A DNA stretch of 64,000 nucleotides, from assembly GCF_001689125.2 (NCBI RefSeq), contig NZ_CP015405.2:5064747-5128746 (forward strand), written 5' to 3'. Below, one piece after another: positions 25,203 through 34,623 of this stretch. Below the pieces are notes generated by a model. That model had not been told where the DNA came from. It made no database searches and worked only from the letters and a program-made list of their open reading frames with translations. The DNA comes from Blautia pseudococcoides. Lineage in GTDB: Bacteria; Bacillota; Clostridia; Lachnospirales; Lachnospiraceae. How positions within the stretch are numbered: the first letter of the stretch is position 1; every line of letters begins with the position of its first letter. A program made the translations under genes and the position numbers.

Positions 25203-27187
25203 AAGAGGAAATTCGCGTAGGCTTTGCAGGCAATCCAAACTGCGGCAAGACCACTTTATTTAACGCATATACAGGGGCAAACCTGAAGGTTGCCAACTGG
25301 CCGGGTGTCACGGTTGAGAAAAAAGAGGGGGAGACATCCTATAAAGGGCAGAAGATGAGGCTGATCGACCTGCCCGGCATTTACAGTCTGACCTCCTACT
25401 CTATGGAGGAGATGGTATCCCGGAAGGTTATTCTGGGCGGTGAGGTGGATGTGATCGTAAATGTTGTGGACGCCTCCGCTCTGGAAAGGAATCTGTACCT
25501 GACTCTGCAGCTTCTGGAGCTGGGTAAACCGGTTATCCTGGCTCTTAATATGATGGATATTGTGGAGGAGCGGGGAATGGAGCTGGACCTTCACAGACTT
25601 CCGGAAATGCTGGGCAATATTCCGGTGGTACCTGTGTCTGCCAGAAAAAGGAGCGGCCTGGATGTACTTCTGCACGCAGTCAAGCATCATTATGAGGAGC
25701 CTGTGGCTGACCCGGTTGTCACATACAGTCCGGATATTGAGAGAAAGATCCTGGAAGTGTCCAAGCGTATTGCAGCGGAACATCCTGACAGTGAAAATAT
25801 CCGCTGGCACAGTATAAAGATCCTGGAAAATGATGAGCAGATATTCAAGGAGCATCCCATTGATGTGTCTGACCTGATCGACAGGGATTATGAAAAACAG
25901 ATTATTAATCAGAAATATGAATATATAGAGTCAGTTCTGGAAGAATGTGTTTTCTATAAGGGAAACAGGGAATCCCTGACAGAGAAATCGGACAGGGTTT
26001 TGACCCATCCCGTCTGGGGAGTTCCGGTATTCCTGGGAATTATGGCCATGGTGTTTTTTCTCACATTTACAGTGGGAGATGCAGTTAAGGGATTGTTTGA
26101 ATCCTGGATGGATCTGGCCTTTACTGTGGCAAGAAACACGCTGGAAAACCTGGGGACTGCGGACTGGCTCGTCTCGCTGATGGTGGACGGCATCATGACT
26201 GGTGTAGGCGGTATCCTGACCTTTCTGCCTAATATCTTTATCCTGTTTCTGGCTCTGGCCTTTCTGGAGGACAGCGGCTATATGGCACGTGTAGCCTATG
26301 TCATGGACGGGATTATGGGAAGGGTGGGACTTTCCGGCAAGGCGTTTCTTCCCATGGTGCTGGGCTTTGGGTGTACGGTTCCCGCTGTCATGGCATCCCG
26401 GACGCTGGAAAACCAGGAGGACAGGAAGAAGACCATACTTCTGACACCGTTTATGTCCTGTTCGGCAAGGCTGCCTATTTACGTTCTGTTTGCGGATATG
26501 TTCTTCGGAAAGTTTGCCATGATCGCAGCTTTTTCCCTCTATGCTCTGGGACTTCTGATGGCCATAGCCATAGCGCTGGTTATAGGAAAGGTGTGGAAGA
26601 GCAGTGAGAAGGCAACCCTTCTGATCGAACTTCCTGATTATAAAATACCTAATGCCAGGACGATCCGGATATATGTATGGGAAAAGGTGAAAGATTATCT
26701 GACAAAAGCAGGTACAACCATTTTTGTCGCCTCTATTGTTATCTGGTTTATTTTAAATTACGGTATCCATGGCATGACCGCGGATGTGACACAGAGCTTT
26801 GGCGCCCAGATTGGAAAAGTGGTGGCACCGCTGCTGGTTCCTGCGGGTCTGGGTACATGGCAGATCGTGGTGGCGCTGATCTCAGGCCTGTCTGCCAAAG
26901 AGGTGGTAATATCCAGTTTTTCCGTGCTCTACGGTGTGAACAACGTAAACTCCGTCCAGGGTATGGCAGTGCTCAGCGCTTCCCTGGGTACTGTGGGGTT
27001 CGGCGCGCTGAATGCCTACTCCCTGATGGTGTTCTGTCTGCTGTATACACCGTGTGTGGCTACACTGGCCACGATCAAGAGGGAAACGAGGTCTTGGGCC
27101 TGGACTTTAAAAATGGTGTTGTTTCAGCTTATACTGGCATACGCGGCATCTGTGCTGGTATTCCAGGTGGGAAGTTTGTTCCTGTAG
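25199..27187 (+). CDS. feoB: Ferrous iron transporter B (GTPase-permease)
   Basis: 662 residues. N-terminal G domain with G1 GNPNCGKTT, G3 DLPGIYSLTSYS and G4 NMMD, a helical GDP-dissociation-inhibitor domain to about residue 265, then two Gate-type membrane modules (GVGGILTFLPNIFILFLALA with MASRTLENQEDRK, and GLSAKEVVISSFSVLYG). It imports Fe(II) under anaerobic conditions. It sits between feoA and a small Cys-rich Feo-associated protein, the usual clostridial arrangement. No Fur box was identified by eye. Confidence 0.95.
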   Translation: MKEEIRVGFAGNPNCGKTTLFNAYTGANLKVANWPGVTVEKKEGETSYKGQKMRLIDLPGIYSLTSYSMEEMVSRKVILGGEVDVIVNVVDASALERNLYLTLQLLELGKPVILALNMMDIVEERGMELDLHRLPEMLGNIPVVPVSARKRSGLDVLLHAVKHHYEEPVADPVVTYSPDIERKILEVSKRIAAEHPDSENIRWHSIKILENDEQIFKEHPIDVSDLIDRDYEKQIINQKYEYIESVLEECVFYKGNRESLTEKSDRVLTHPVWGVPVFLGIMAMVFFLTFTVGDAVKGLFESWMDLAFTVARNTLENLGTADWLVSLMVDGIMTGVGGILTFLPNIFILFLALAFLEDSGYMARVAYVMDGIMGRVGLSGKAFLPMVLGFGCTVPAVMASRTLENQEDRKKTILLTPFMSCSARLPIYVLFADMFFGKFAMIAAFSLYALGLLMAIAIALVIGKVWKSSEKATLLIELPDYKIPNARTIRIYVWEKVKDYLTKAGTTIFVASIVIWFILNYGIHGMTADVTQSFGAQIGKVVAPLLVPAGLGTWQIVVALISGLSAKEVVISSFSVLYGVNNVNSVQGMAVLSASLGTVGFGALNAYSLMVFCLLYTPCVATLATIKRETRSWAWTLKMVLFQLILAYAASVLVFQVGSLFL

Positions 27188-27287
27188 TACTAGTGACAAT
27201 CGTTTAAGGATCATATATAGTGGGGGTGCTGTATCGGGCTTCGCAGGGAGCTTTTGGGTGCGGCACCTCCTTTGAATAGGAGGAAAT

Positions 27288-27455
27288 ATGGCAGTTACCA
27301 TTATACTTGCTGCTGCGGTGTCAGCCTATGCCGGGTTTGTGATCCGAAAAAAGGTGAAAGATATAAAAAAAGGTAAATTCTGCAGCTGCAGCGGCAGTTG
27401 TTCGGACTGCGGCAGAGGCTGCGGGGGACCAAAAAAGAAGGTGGATGCGTCATGA
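27288..27455 (+). CDS. FeoB-associated Cys-rich membrane protein
   Basis: 55 residues: one N-terminal transmembrane helix (MAVTIILAAAVSAYAGFVI), a basic stretch (RKKVKDIKKGK) and a C-terminal cluster of six cysteines (FCSCSGSCSDCGRGCGG). This is the small partner found after feoB in many Firmicutes, thought to deliver or chelate Fe(II) at the cytoplasmic mouth; that role is inferred by the field rather than proven. AGGAGG precedes the ATG. The stop overlaps the next start (ATGA). A GC-rich imperfect stem-loop (about 27220-27270) separates it from feoB. Confidence 0.88.
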   Translation: MAVTIILAAAVSAYAGFVIRKKVKDIKKGKFCSCSGSCSDCGRGCGGPKKKVDAS

Positions 27456-29230
27456 AGATCATGCTTATGGCAGTAAATGCCAAATATATACATTCTAATC
27501 TGGCGGTGTACAGCCTGCAGTCTTATGCGGCCGGGCATGGGATCCGGGCAGATATTGCAGAGTATACTATTAATCAGCAGAAGGATGAGATCCTGCGGGG
27601 TGTATACAGGCAGAAACCGGATGTACTTTGTGTATCTTGCTATATCTGGAACATTTCCTATGTAAAAGAGCTTATGGGAGATGTGAAAAAGATTCTGCCG
27701 GATACGGATATCTGGGTGGGCGGACCGGAGGTTTCTTTTGATGCGGAGACATTTTTAAAGGGCTGTCCCTGGGCCTGCGGTGTTATGTGCGGGGAGGGGG
27801 AGGAGACTTTTCTGGAACTGGCCTCCCATTATGTGCAGCAGACAGGGAGCATGGAAGACATTCAGGGGATTGTTTACAGACAGGGCGAAGACATGGTAAA
27901 GACTGACCAAAGGCCTATCATGGATATGGACAAACTGGTATTTCCTTATGGGGATATGTCCTTGTTCTCCCATAAGATCATCTACTACGAGAGCAGCCGA
28001 GGCTGTCCTTTTTCCTGCAGCTACTGTCTGTCCTCCATTGATAAAAAGCTGCGGTTCCGCAGCCTGGACCTGGTACTTGATGAACTGCAGTTTTTCCTGG
28101 ATCAAAGGGTGCCTCAGGTGAAATTCGTGGACCGTACATTCAACTGTAAAAAAGAACATGCCATGGCTGTCTGGACATACATCAGGGACCATGACAACGG
28201 GGTAACAAACTTCCACTTTGAGATCGCTGCTGATTTGCTGACAGAGGAAGAAACAAGTCTGATCTCCACTATGCGGCCCGGACTGATCCAGCTTGAGACC
28301 GGGGTGCAGTCCACCAATGAAAAGACTATCCGGGAAATACGGAGAAAGACCAGTTTTGATAAAATTGAGGAGACTGTAAAGAAAGTGCAGAAGGGGCAGA
28401 ATGTGCATCAGCATCTGGATTTGATCGCAGGCCTTCCTTTTGAGGATTACAAAAGCTTCTGCCAATCCTTTGATCAGGTTTACAGCCTCAGGCCCCAGCA
28501 GCTTCAGCTTGGGTTTCTGAAGGTATTAAAAGGCTCTTATATGTATGAGAAGGCAGAGGCGTACGGATGTGTCTATCAGGAGACAGAACCCTATGAAGTC
28601 CTGAGGACCGACTGGATTTCCTATGGGGATATTTTGAAATTAAAAGGTGTGGAGGAGATGGTGGAGGTTTATTATAACAGCAGCCAGTTTATCCGCACAG
28701 TGACAGCTATGGAAGAGCTGTTTGCAGATGCCTTTTCCATGTATGAGGCTCTGGCAGCGTTTTATGATGAAAAGGGATACCGGGGAATTTCCCACACGCG
28801 TATCCGGAGGTATGAAATACTTCTGGAATATCTGGAGGAGAGGCAGCAGGTGGATATGGCGTATTTCCGGGAACTGATGCTGTTTGACCTGTATGCCAGG
28901 GAAAACCTGAAGACTAGGCCTGCCTGGGCAAGTGACATGGCGCCCTATAAGAAAAAAGTACTGGAGTTCTACAAAAAAGAGGAGGAAGCCCCGGTTCTCC
29001 TTGGGGACTACAAAGGATATCAGGCCAGGCAGACCATGAAAATGACCCATCTGGAAGTTTTCCACTACGATATAATGCGCGTTAGTGAGAAGCGTGCCTG
29101 CATTGGGCGAACGGCGGATGGCGATGAAGCGTTGCCTGCAAGAGGGGAGTTCCCGGTACTTTTTGATTACCAGAAACGGAACCCGCTGACCTATGATGCC
29201 GCCATGTACGCGGCTGACCTGCAGCTATAA
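27452..29230 (+). CDS. B12-binding-domain radical SAM protein with DUF4080-type C-terminus
   Basis: 592 residues. N-terminal cobalamin-binding-like Rossmann domain (1-140, MKIMLMAVNAKYIHSNLAVY, then VWVGGPEVSFD-like sequence), radical SAM barrel with Cys-x3-Cys-x2-Cys in SRGCPFSCSYCLSS (about 183-196), and a long helical C-terminal region (about 380-592) of the DUF4080 type. Likely a SAM- and possibly cobalamin-dependent methyltransferase or other radical enzyme; the substrate is unknown. I start it at the ATG overlapping the preceding stop; an in-frame extension of 18 codons lies within the upstream gene. Confidence 0.85.
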   Translation: MKIMLMAVNAKYIHSNLAVYSLQSYAAGHGIRADIAEYTINQQKDEILRGVYRQKPDVLCVSCYIWNISYVKELMGDVKKILPDTDIWVGGPEVSFDAETFLKGCPWACGVMCGEGEETFLELASHYVQQTGSMEDIQGIVYRQGEDMVKTDQRPIMDMDKLVFPYGDMSLFSHKIIYYESSRGCPFSCSYCLSSIDKKLRFRSLDLVLDELQFFLDQRVPQVKFVDRTFNCKKEHAMAVWTYIRDHDNGVTNFHFEIAADLLTEEETSLISTMRPGLIQLETGVQSTNEKTIREIRRKTSFDKIEETVKKVQKGQNVHQHLDLIAGLPFEDYKSFCQSFDQVYSLRPQQLQLGFLKVLKGSYMYEKAEAYGCVYQETEPYEVLRTDWISYGDILKLKGVEEMVEVYYNSSQFIRTVTAMEELFADAFSMYEALAAFYDEKGYRGISHTRIRRYEILLEYLEERQQVDMAYFRELMLFDLYARENLKTRPAWASDMAPYKKKVLEFYKKEEEAPVLLGDYKGYQARQTMKMTHLEVFHYDIMRVSEKRACIGRTADGDEALPARGEFPVLFDYQKRNPLTYDAAMYAADLQL

Positions 29231-29308
29231 ATGGGGACCGGGCCAGGCGTGGACAGCAACGGTAAATGTTTTGCCGGGAAAAGGCTTTTAAAAATTAAGG
29301 AGATGACC

Positions 29309-29959
29309 ATGACAAAAAGGACAAAAGAGATACTTGATAAACTGGATGAAGTCTATACAACAGAATATAAATGTTATCTGAACCATGAAAATCCGGGCCA
29401 GCTTCTGATAGCTACCATGTTAAGCGCCCAGTGTACAGATGCCAGGGTTAATATAGTGACAAAGGATTTATTTAAAAAGTACCCGGATATGCAGGCATTT
29501 GCCCATGCGGACCTGAAGGAGCTGGAGCAGGATATTAAGCCCACAGGATTCTATCACAACAAGGCAAAGAATATTATAGGATGTGCGCAGATGGTCTGTG
29601 AAAAATACGGCGGTGAGGTGCCGGGCACCCTGGAGGAGCTGACACTGCTTCCGGGAGTGGGGCGTAAGACCGCCAATGTCATCCGGGGAAATATTTTTCA
29701 TGAGCCCAGTGTTGTGGTGGATACCCATGTAAAACGGATCTCCAAACGCCTGGGATTCACAAAAGAGGAGGACCCCGAAAAGATTGAGTTGGATCTTATG
29801 AAGGTTCTGCCAAAAGAACACTGGATTCTCTATAATATACAGATCATCACCTTTGGACGGCAGATCTGCTTTGCCAGAAGTCCAAAATGTGAGGATTGTT
29901 TTTTGACAGATTACTGTAAAGAATATAAAGAACGACAAAAAAAGAAAAGGAAAAAGTAA
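29309..29959 (+). CDS. nth: Endonuclease III
   Basis: 216 residues. DNA glycosylase/AP lyase removing oxidised pyrimidines. Helix-hairpin-helix LPGVGRKTANV with catalytic Lys120, catalytic Asp138 in VVVDTHVKR, and the [4Fe-4S] loop Cys187/194/197/203 (C-x6-C-x2-C-x5-C). The AAGGAG site six bases ahead fixes this ATG over a closer one at 29303. The Lys/Arg-rich tail (KERQKKKRKK) is probably a DNA-contacting extension. Confidence 0.95.
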   Translation: MTKRTKEILDKLDEVYTTEYKCYLNHENPGQLLIATMLSAQCTDARVNIVTKDLFKKYPDMQAFAHADLKELEQDIKPTGFYHNKAKNIIGCAQMVCEKYGGEVPGTLEELTLLPGVGRKTANVIRGNIFHEPSVVVDTHVKRISKRLGFTKEEDPEKIELDLMKVLPKEHWILYNIQIITFGRQICFARSPKCEDCFLTDYCKEYKERQKKKRKK

Positions 29960-30025
29960 CAGAGCAGCAGGTCTGAACAATAACGGTCCGGACACTTACT
30001 GAGCAGTTACAGGGGTATTAAGGAT

Positions 30026-30736
30026 ATGGATGCATATATAGCTCTGGACCTGGAGACTACGGGCTTGTCACCCAAATCAGACAGAATCCTGGAAATAGGC
30101 GCTGCCAGGGTGGTGAATGGAATTGTGGAGGAAAGATGCAGCACACTCATTGATCCAAGAATGGAGATTCCGGAAAAGGTCACAGAACTGACGGGAATCA
30201 CTGAGGATATGGTGGTGGGGATGCCGGAAATAAAAGATGTGGTGGCAGGTCTTGTTGCCTTCTGCGGTGACCTGCCGCTTTTGGGGCATAATATTATGTT
30301 TGACTACAGGTTTGTAAAGCACAGCGCAGTCAACAGCGGCCTTACCTTTGAGGCGGAGGGAATGGATACTCTGAAAATTTCCAGAGCGCTGCTTGCCGAC
30401 CTTCCAAGCCGCAGCCTGCAGAGTCTCCGCTTACACTATGGGATTCCCCAGGAGAATGCCCACAGGGCACTGGACGACGCACTGACAACACACCTTCTGT
30501 ATCAGAGGCTGAAACGTGAGTACGGCGAAGACAATGCAGAGCTATTTACACCCAAAAAACTGAATTACAAAGTTAAAAAGCAGGGACCTGCCACACAGGC
30601 ACAAAAACGCCACTTGCAGGAATTAGTAAAATATCATAGAATAGAGCTTAGCATGGATGTGGAGAGCCTGACTAAAAATGAAGCCTCCAGACTGATAGAT
30701 ACGATTTTAGGGTGTTATGGAAAGATTATGAGGTGA
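30026..30736 (+). CDS. DnaQ-like 3'-5' exonuclease (DEDDh)
   Basis: 236 residues. Exo I ALDLETTGLSPKSDRILEIG, Exo II GHNIMFDYRFV and Exo III HRALDDALTT give the DEDDh catalytic set of the Pol III epsilon superfamily. After about residue 180 a short basic tail (LNYKVKKQGPATQAQKRHLQ) follows, with no polymerase or helicase domain, so it is a stand-alone proofreading or repair exonuclease. It follows nth, possibly forming a small DNA-maintenance cluster. Confidence 0.88.
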   Translation: MDAYIALDLETTGLSPKSDRILEIGAARVVNGIVEERCSTLIDPRMEIPEKVTELTGITEDMVVGMPEIKDVVAGLVAFCGDLPLLGHNIMFDYRFVKHSAVNSGLTFEAEGMDTLKISRALLADLPSRSLQSLRLHYGIPQENAHRALDDALTTHLLYQRLKREYGEDNAELFTPKKLNYKVKKQGPATQAQKRHLQELVKYHRIELSMDVESLTKNEASRLIDTILGCYGKIMR

Positions 30737-30737
30737 A

Positions 30738-30851
30738 ATGACAATGATGAATATGAATAATAAAAAAGTAAAACGCGTGGTTGCAGGTATTGTGGCAGGG
30801 ATTCTGGTTCTGGCTATGGTTCTTCCCATGGCATTGTCCTTTTTAAACTGA
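30738..30851 (+). CDS. 37-residue single-helix membrane peptide
   Basis: MTMMNMNNKKVKRVVAGIVA continuing into GILVLAMVLPMALSFLN, then TGA. A basic N-terminus followed by one hydrophobic helix predicts an inner-membrane peptide with its N-terminus inside, or an uncleaved signal anchor. The start sits two bases after the exonuclease stop, behind GAGGTGAAATG, and the next gene begins 21 bp later. Function unknown; the clean context and basic-hydrophobic pattern support real coding. Confidence 0.6.
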   Translation: MTMMNMNNKKVKRVVAGIVAGILVLAMVLPMALSFLN

Positions 30852-30872
30852 CAGACAGAGAGGACAGGGAAC

Positions 30873-31862
30873 ATGAAGATAGGAAAATTACCGGAACCGG
30901 TGTTGATCCGTTCCGTTTTAAAAGAAGTACAGCATAGAAGGCCGGAGGTCCTGGTCGGACCGGCAGTGGGACAGGACTGTGCGGTTTTGGAGCCGGCAAA
31001 AGGAGATGTGCTGGTATTCTCCTCTGACCCCATCACCGGGACCGTAAAGGATATCGGAAGCCACAGCGTGCATATCACAGCCAATGATCTGGCAGCTTCC
31101 GGGGCAGAGCCTCTGGGGATCATGGTGACGATACTTTTGACACCGGAGACAGAGGAAACACAGTTAAAAGAGATGATGCGGGGGCTGGAGGCAGCCTGTG
31201 AACAGTTGAATATTGAGGTTATGGGAGGGCACACGGAGATCACAGATGTGGTGAAGCAGCCCCTTATTTCCATAACAGGTGTGGGCAGAATTCCCAAAGA
31301 AGAGGTTTTGACCACCTCTGCGGCAATGCCCGGCCAGGATGTTGTCATAACAAAATGGATCGGACTGGAAGGTACTTCCATTGCTGCAAAAGAGAAAGAA
31401 GAAACTCTGCTGGAGCGTTTTGCCCCTTCTTTTGTGGAGACGGCGAAAAGGTTTGACCAGTATCTTTCCGTGGTGCCCGAGGCCAGAGTGGCAAAATCCT
31501 GGGGCGTTTCTGCCATGCATGACATTACAGAGGGCGGCGTGTTCGGTGCGCTCTGGGAGATGGGCAGCGGTTCCGGCACGGGTCTTGATATTGATCTGAA
31601 GAAGATACCCATCCGGCAGGAGACTGTGGAGGTGTGTGAGGTGCTGGGGCTGAACCCTTATATCCTCATGTCCAGCGGTTCCATGCTGATAACCACAGAT
31701 GACGGGTTTGGTCTGGTCAGAAAGCTGGAGCAGGCGGGAATTCATGCAGCAGTGGTGGGAAAAGTCACGGACAGCAATGACAGGATCCTGAGAAATGGTG
31801 AGGATACCAGATATCTGGATAAACCCCAGAGTGACGAGCTTTATAAAATATATCTTGGATAA
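30873..31862 (+). CDS. AIR-synthase-fold protein (HypE/PurM/SelD superfamily)
   Basis: 329 residues of the ATP-binding PurM superfamily. N-terminal core with VGQDCAVL and DPITGTVKDIGSHSVHITAN continuing to DLAASGAEP, glycine-rich GGHTEIT, and a C-terminal half with AMHDITEGGVFGALWEM. The arrangement resembles HypE-like hydrogenase maturation factors, but the C-terminal cysteine that carries the CN ligand in true HypE is missing (it ends DELYKIYLG), and no hyp genes are nearby. The real reaction is unknown; a small-molecule or protein-linked acyl-phosphate step is the superfamily theme. Confidence 0.75.
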   Translation: MKIGKLPEPVLIRSVLKEVQHRRPEVLVGPAVGQDCAVLEPAKGDVLVFSSDPITGTVKDIGSHSVHITANDLAASGAEPLGIMVTILLTPETEETQLKEMMRGLEAACEQLNIEVMGGHTEITDVVKQPLISITGVGRIPKEEVLTTSAAMPGQDVVITKWIGLEGTSIAAKEKEETLLERFAPSFVETAKRFDQYLSVVPEARVAKSWGVSAMHDITEGGVFGALWEMGSGSGTGLDIDLKKIPIRQETVEVCEVLGLNPYILMSSGSMLITTDDGFGLVRKLEQAGIHAAVVGKVTDSNDRILRNGEDTRYLDKPQSDELYKIYLG

Positions 31863-31915
31863 AAGTCCGCAGACGGACCGGAAAGAGTCCGGGCGGAAAA
31901 AGAGGCGAAACAATT

Positions 31916-32419
31916 ATGGCAAAACTTAACATTGTACTTTTCGAGCCGGAGATTCCGGCAAATACAGGAAATATCGGGAGAACCTGTGTTGCCACAGGCA
32001 CCAGGCTGCATTTGATCGAGCCTTTGGGGTTTATGCTGAATGAAAAGTCGATCAAACGCGCAGGAATGGACTACTGGAAGGACCTGGATGTGACCACCTA
32101 CATGAATTATGAGGATTTCCTGGAGCGCAATCCGGGTGCCAAAATATACATGGCAACAACAAAAGGCCCTCAGACTTATGTGGATGTCCAGTATGAGGAG
32201 GACTGTTACATTATGTTCGGCAAAGAGAGTGCCGGGATTCCTGAGGAGATCCTTCTGGAAAACCAGGAGACAGCCATCCGTATCCCTATGATTGGAAATA
32301 TCCGTTCTCTGAATCTGGCTAATTCCGTGGCTATCGTACTCTATGAGGCGCTGCGGCAGAACCATTTTGACCATATGCAGATGGAGGGACATCTGACGAA
32401 ATACGACTGGAAACAATAG
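31916..32419 (+). CDS. trmL: tRNA (cytidine/uridine-34 2'-O)-methyltransferase
   Basis: 167 residues, SPOUT fold. It methylates the ribose of the wobble base in tRNA-Leu isoacceptors using SAM. The N-terminal LFEPEIPANTGNIGRTC, IMFGKESAGIPEEIL and the trefoil-knot end IPMIGNIRSLNLANSVAIVL are diagnostic of TrmL. Placed after the AIR-synthase-like gene and closed by a bidirectional terminator. Confidence 0.92.
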   Translation: MAKLNIVLFEPEIPANTGNIGRTCVATGTRLHLIEPLGFMLNEKSIKRAGMDYWKDLDVTTYMNYEDFLERNPGAKIYMATTKGPQTYVDVQYEEDCYIMFGKESAGIPEEILLENQETAIRIPMIGNIRSLNLANSVAIVLYEALRQNHFDHMQMEGHLTKYDWKQ

Positions 32420-32432
32420 AAGGCATAAAAAT

Positions 32433-32485
32433 AACAGGCAGCCCAAATCAGTATGATCCACTGTATTTGGCTGCCTGTTGTTTTT
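32433..32485. terminator. Bidirectional terminator between trmL and the sensor kinase
   Basis: Stem AACAGGCAGCC-AAAT / ATTT-GGCTGCCTGTT with TTTTT downstream on the plus strand; the convergent kinase gene ends at its edge. Confidence 0.85.
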
Positions 32486-33905
32486 AGCTTTTGTTTTCGG
32501 TTCCTTTAGAAAGAGTGAAGATAAATTCCGTTCCCACGCCCTCTGTGCTTATGACATTGATATGCTGGTTATGGGAATTGATGATCTCTTTGACAATGGA
32601 TAGTCCAAGTCCGGTGCCTTTTCTGTCCTTGCCTCTTGAGGGGTCGGTTTTGTAGAAGCGGTCCCAGATTTTCGGAAGGCTGCTTTTGGGGATACCACAG
32701 CCGGAGTCCTTTACAGAGACAAATACAGTCTCATGTTTGATAGTGGTTTCCACCTTGATGACGGAATCTGCGGGGCTGAATTTGATGGCATTGTCAATGA
32801 GGTTATAAAGGACCTGCTGGATCTTGCCCATGTCTGCGGAAACATACAGGGTCTGGCCTGTGAGCAGCAGTTCAACGGAAATGCGCTTTTCCCGGCAGGT
32901 GCCCTCAAAGGCGGCAGCAGTGGTCTTGATGGTATTGTTGATATCAAAGTTCGTATAGTCCAGCATCCTACCTTTTTCGTCCATGTCGTTCAGGGTGAGA
33001 AGACTCTGGGTCAGTTTGTAGAGGCGGTCTGTCTCGTACACCACAATGTTCAGATATTTGGTCTGGAGTTCTGGGGGGATAGTGCCGTCCAGGATGGCCT
33101 CCGTATAGCCTTTGATGGAAGTCAGAGGGGAGCGGAAGTCATGCGAAACATTGGAGACGAATTTCCGCTGGTATTCTCCTGTCTTGTCAAGCTCATCGGA
33201 CATATAATTCAGAGTCAGGGCAAGATAGCCCATCTCATCCCTGGTGTATACCGGGATATTGTGTTTCAGGTTACCTGAGGCGAACTGGTCCGCTCCCGCA
33301 ATGATTTTCTTCAGGGGACGATAGACCATGAAGGAGAATACAGCCAGCATCAAAAGCATGACCAGAAAAATGATCAGGATCAGAATGTAAATAATATTCA
33401 TGACATCATTTTCCTGCTCCTGCAGAATGGACATGGGCAGATGCATGGCAACATAGCCCTGAATGGACATTTTCCAGGTGACAGGCACCATGACGCTGAG
33501 ATGGTCCTCCTCAAACTGGCTGTAAAATCTGCCGATCTGATAATAGGAGCCGCTGGAATGTCCGGGGTTGAAATGCTCTATGATCTTTTTTTCCTCCGCG
33601 GAAAAATCATCGGAGGTATTCAGAAGGATTTCACCATTGGGACTGATGAGCCAGATCTCCGCGTCCTGATAGATGGACAGGGTTTTCAGATTCATGGCGA
33701 CACTGTCCAGGGAGGCCTGTTCCTGATAATATTTGGAGGCTCTGTTTTCCGCTATGGAGGCAGCCTCCCGGTATAAATCTCCGCTGTAGACATCTTCCAG
33801 GTGGTTTTCCACCATGGAGGGGCCTATCATGGAAACCGCAAAGAATCCCATGAACCCCAGGATCAGGAAAAATGCCACGAACTTGATATAAAGCGATTTT
33901 TTCAT
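32484..33905 (-). CDS. Membrane sensor histidine kinase
   Basis: 473 residues. Transmembrane helix 1 (about 8-30), extracytoplasmic sensor domain (about 31-165), helix 2 (about 169-195), HAMP linker, HisKA with phospho-acceptor His255 in SNVSHDFRSPLTS, then an ATPase with N-box NLIDNAIKFS, G1 DSGCGIP and G2 GTGLGLSIV. It phosphorylates the response regulator whose gene overlaps its start by 4 bp. The signal is unknown; domain order resembles ResE/PhoR-type kinases. Confidence 0.92.
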   Translation of the reverse strand: MKKSLYIKFVAFFLILGFMGFFAVSMIGPSMVENHLEDVYSGDLYREAASIAENRASKYYQEQASLDSVAMNLKTLSIYQDAEIWLISPNGEILLNTSDDFSAEEKKIIEHFNPGHSSGSYYQIGRFYSQFEEDHLSVMVPVTWKMSIQGYVAMHLPMSILQEQENDVMNIIYILILIIFLVMLLMLAVFSFMVYRPLKKIIAGADQFASGNLKHNIPVYTRDEMGYLALTLNYMSDELDKTGEYQRKFVSNVSHDFRSPLTSIKGYTEAILDGTIPPELQTKYLNIVVYETDRLYKLTQSLLTLNDMDEKGRMLDYTNFDINNTIKTTAAAFEGTCREKRISVELLLTGQTLYVSADMGKIQQVLYNLIDNAIKFSPADSVIKVETTIKHETVFVSVKDSGCGIPKSSLPKIWDRFYKTDPSRGKDRKGTGLGLSIVKEIINSHNQHINVISTEGVGTEFIFTLSKGTENKS

Positions 33906-34606
33906 CCGTTTTTGACCTCGAATTTATAGCCAATACCCCATACGGTGCTGATGGACCAGGCGGGGTGGTCCTTTATTTTTTCTCTCAGACGTTTGATATG
34001 TACGTCCACGGTTCTTGTGTCTCCGATATATTCATATCCCCAGATGTGGTCCAAAAGCTGTTCTCTTGTGAAGACCTGATTGGGGGAAGCAGCCAGAAAG
34101 TAGAGAAGCTCCAGTTCCTTTGGCGGCATATCCACCTGTTTTCCGTAGTACACAACAGAATAGTTGGTCAGATTGATGGCCAGATCTGGATATTCCACAT
34201 ATTTGCCGGAAGGCTGGTTTCCGGGAGCCACGGTGGGCTGGTAGCGGCGGAGAACGGCTTTCACCCTTGCCACCAGTTCCTTAGAGTCAAAAGGCTTGAT
34301 CATATAATCATCCGCGCCCAGCTCCAGTCCCAGCACCTTGTCAAAAATCTCCCCTTTGGCGGAGAGCATGATGATGGGAACATTGGATTTGTGACGGATC
34401 TCCCTGCAGACCTGATAGCCGTCCATGCCCGGAAGCATTAAATCAAGCAGGATGAGGTTGGGGCCAAAGGAGGCGAAGGCCTTCAGAGCCTCCTCCCCGT
34501 CATTGACGATCATGGTGTCAAAGCATTCTTTGGTGAGGTACAGAGAGATAAGCTCTGCAATATTGTTGTCATCATCAACGATCAGTATTTTCTGTTTCGC
34601 AGCCAT
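33902..34606 (-). CDS. OmpR/PhoB-family response regulator
   Basis: 234 residues. Receiver domain (1-120) with acidic pocket Asp11-Asp12, phospho-acceptor Asp55 in ILLDLMLPG and switch Lys in YMIKPF; C-terminal winged helix (about 135-232) with PPKELELLYFLAASPNQVFT and DTRTVDVHIKRLREKI. Cytoplasmic DNA-binding partner of the kinase encoded immediately after it. It follows mutS2 by 17 bp on the same strand, so the three probably share transcription. Confidence 0.93.
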   Translation of the reverse strand: MAAKQKILIVDDDNNIAELISLYLTKECFDTMIVNDGEEALKAFASFGPNLILLDLMLPGMDGYQVCREIRHKSNVPIIMLSAKGEIFDKVLGLELGADDYMIKPFDSKELVARVKAVLRRYQPTVAPGNQPSGKYVEYPDLAINLTNYSVVYYGKQVDMPPKELELLYFLAASPNQVFTREQLLDHIWGYEYIGDTRTVDVHIKRLREKIKDHPAWSISTVWGIGYKFEVKNG

Positions 34607-34623
34607 TATATACCCCCTATGGT

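Noticed and set aside
30873..31862. Naming the AIR-synthase-like gene hypE
   Set aside because: No C-terminal cysteine typical of HypE and no other hyp genes nearby.
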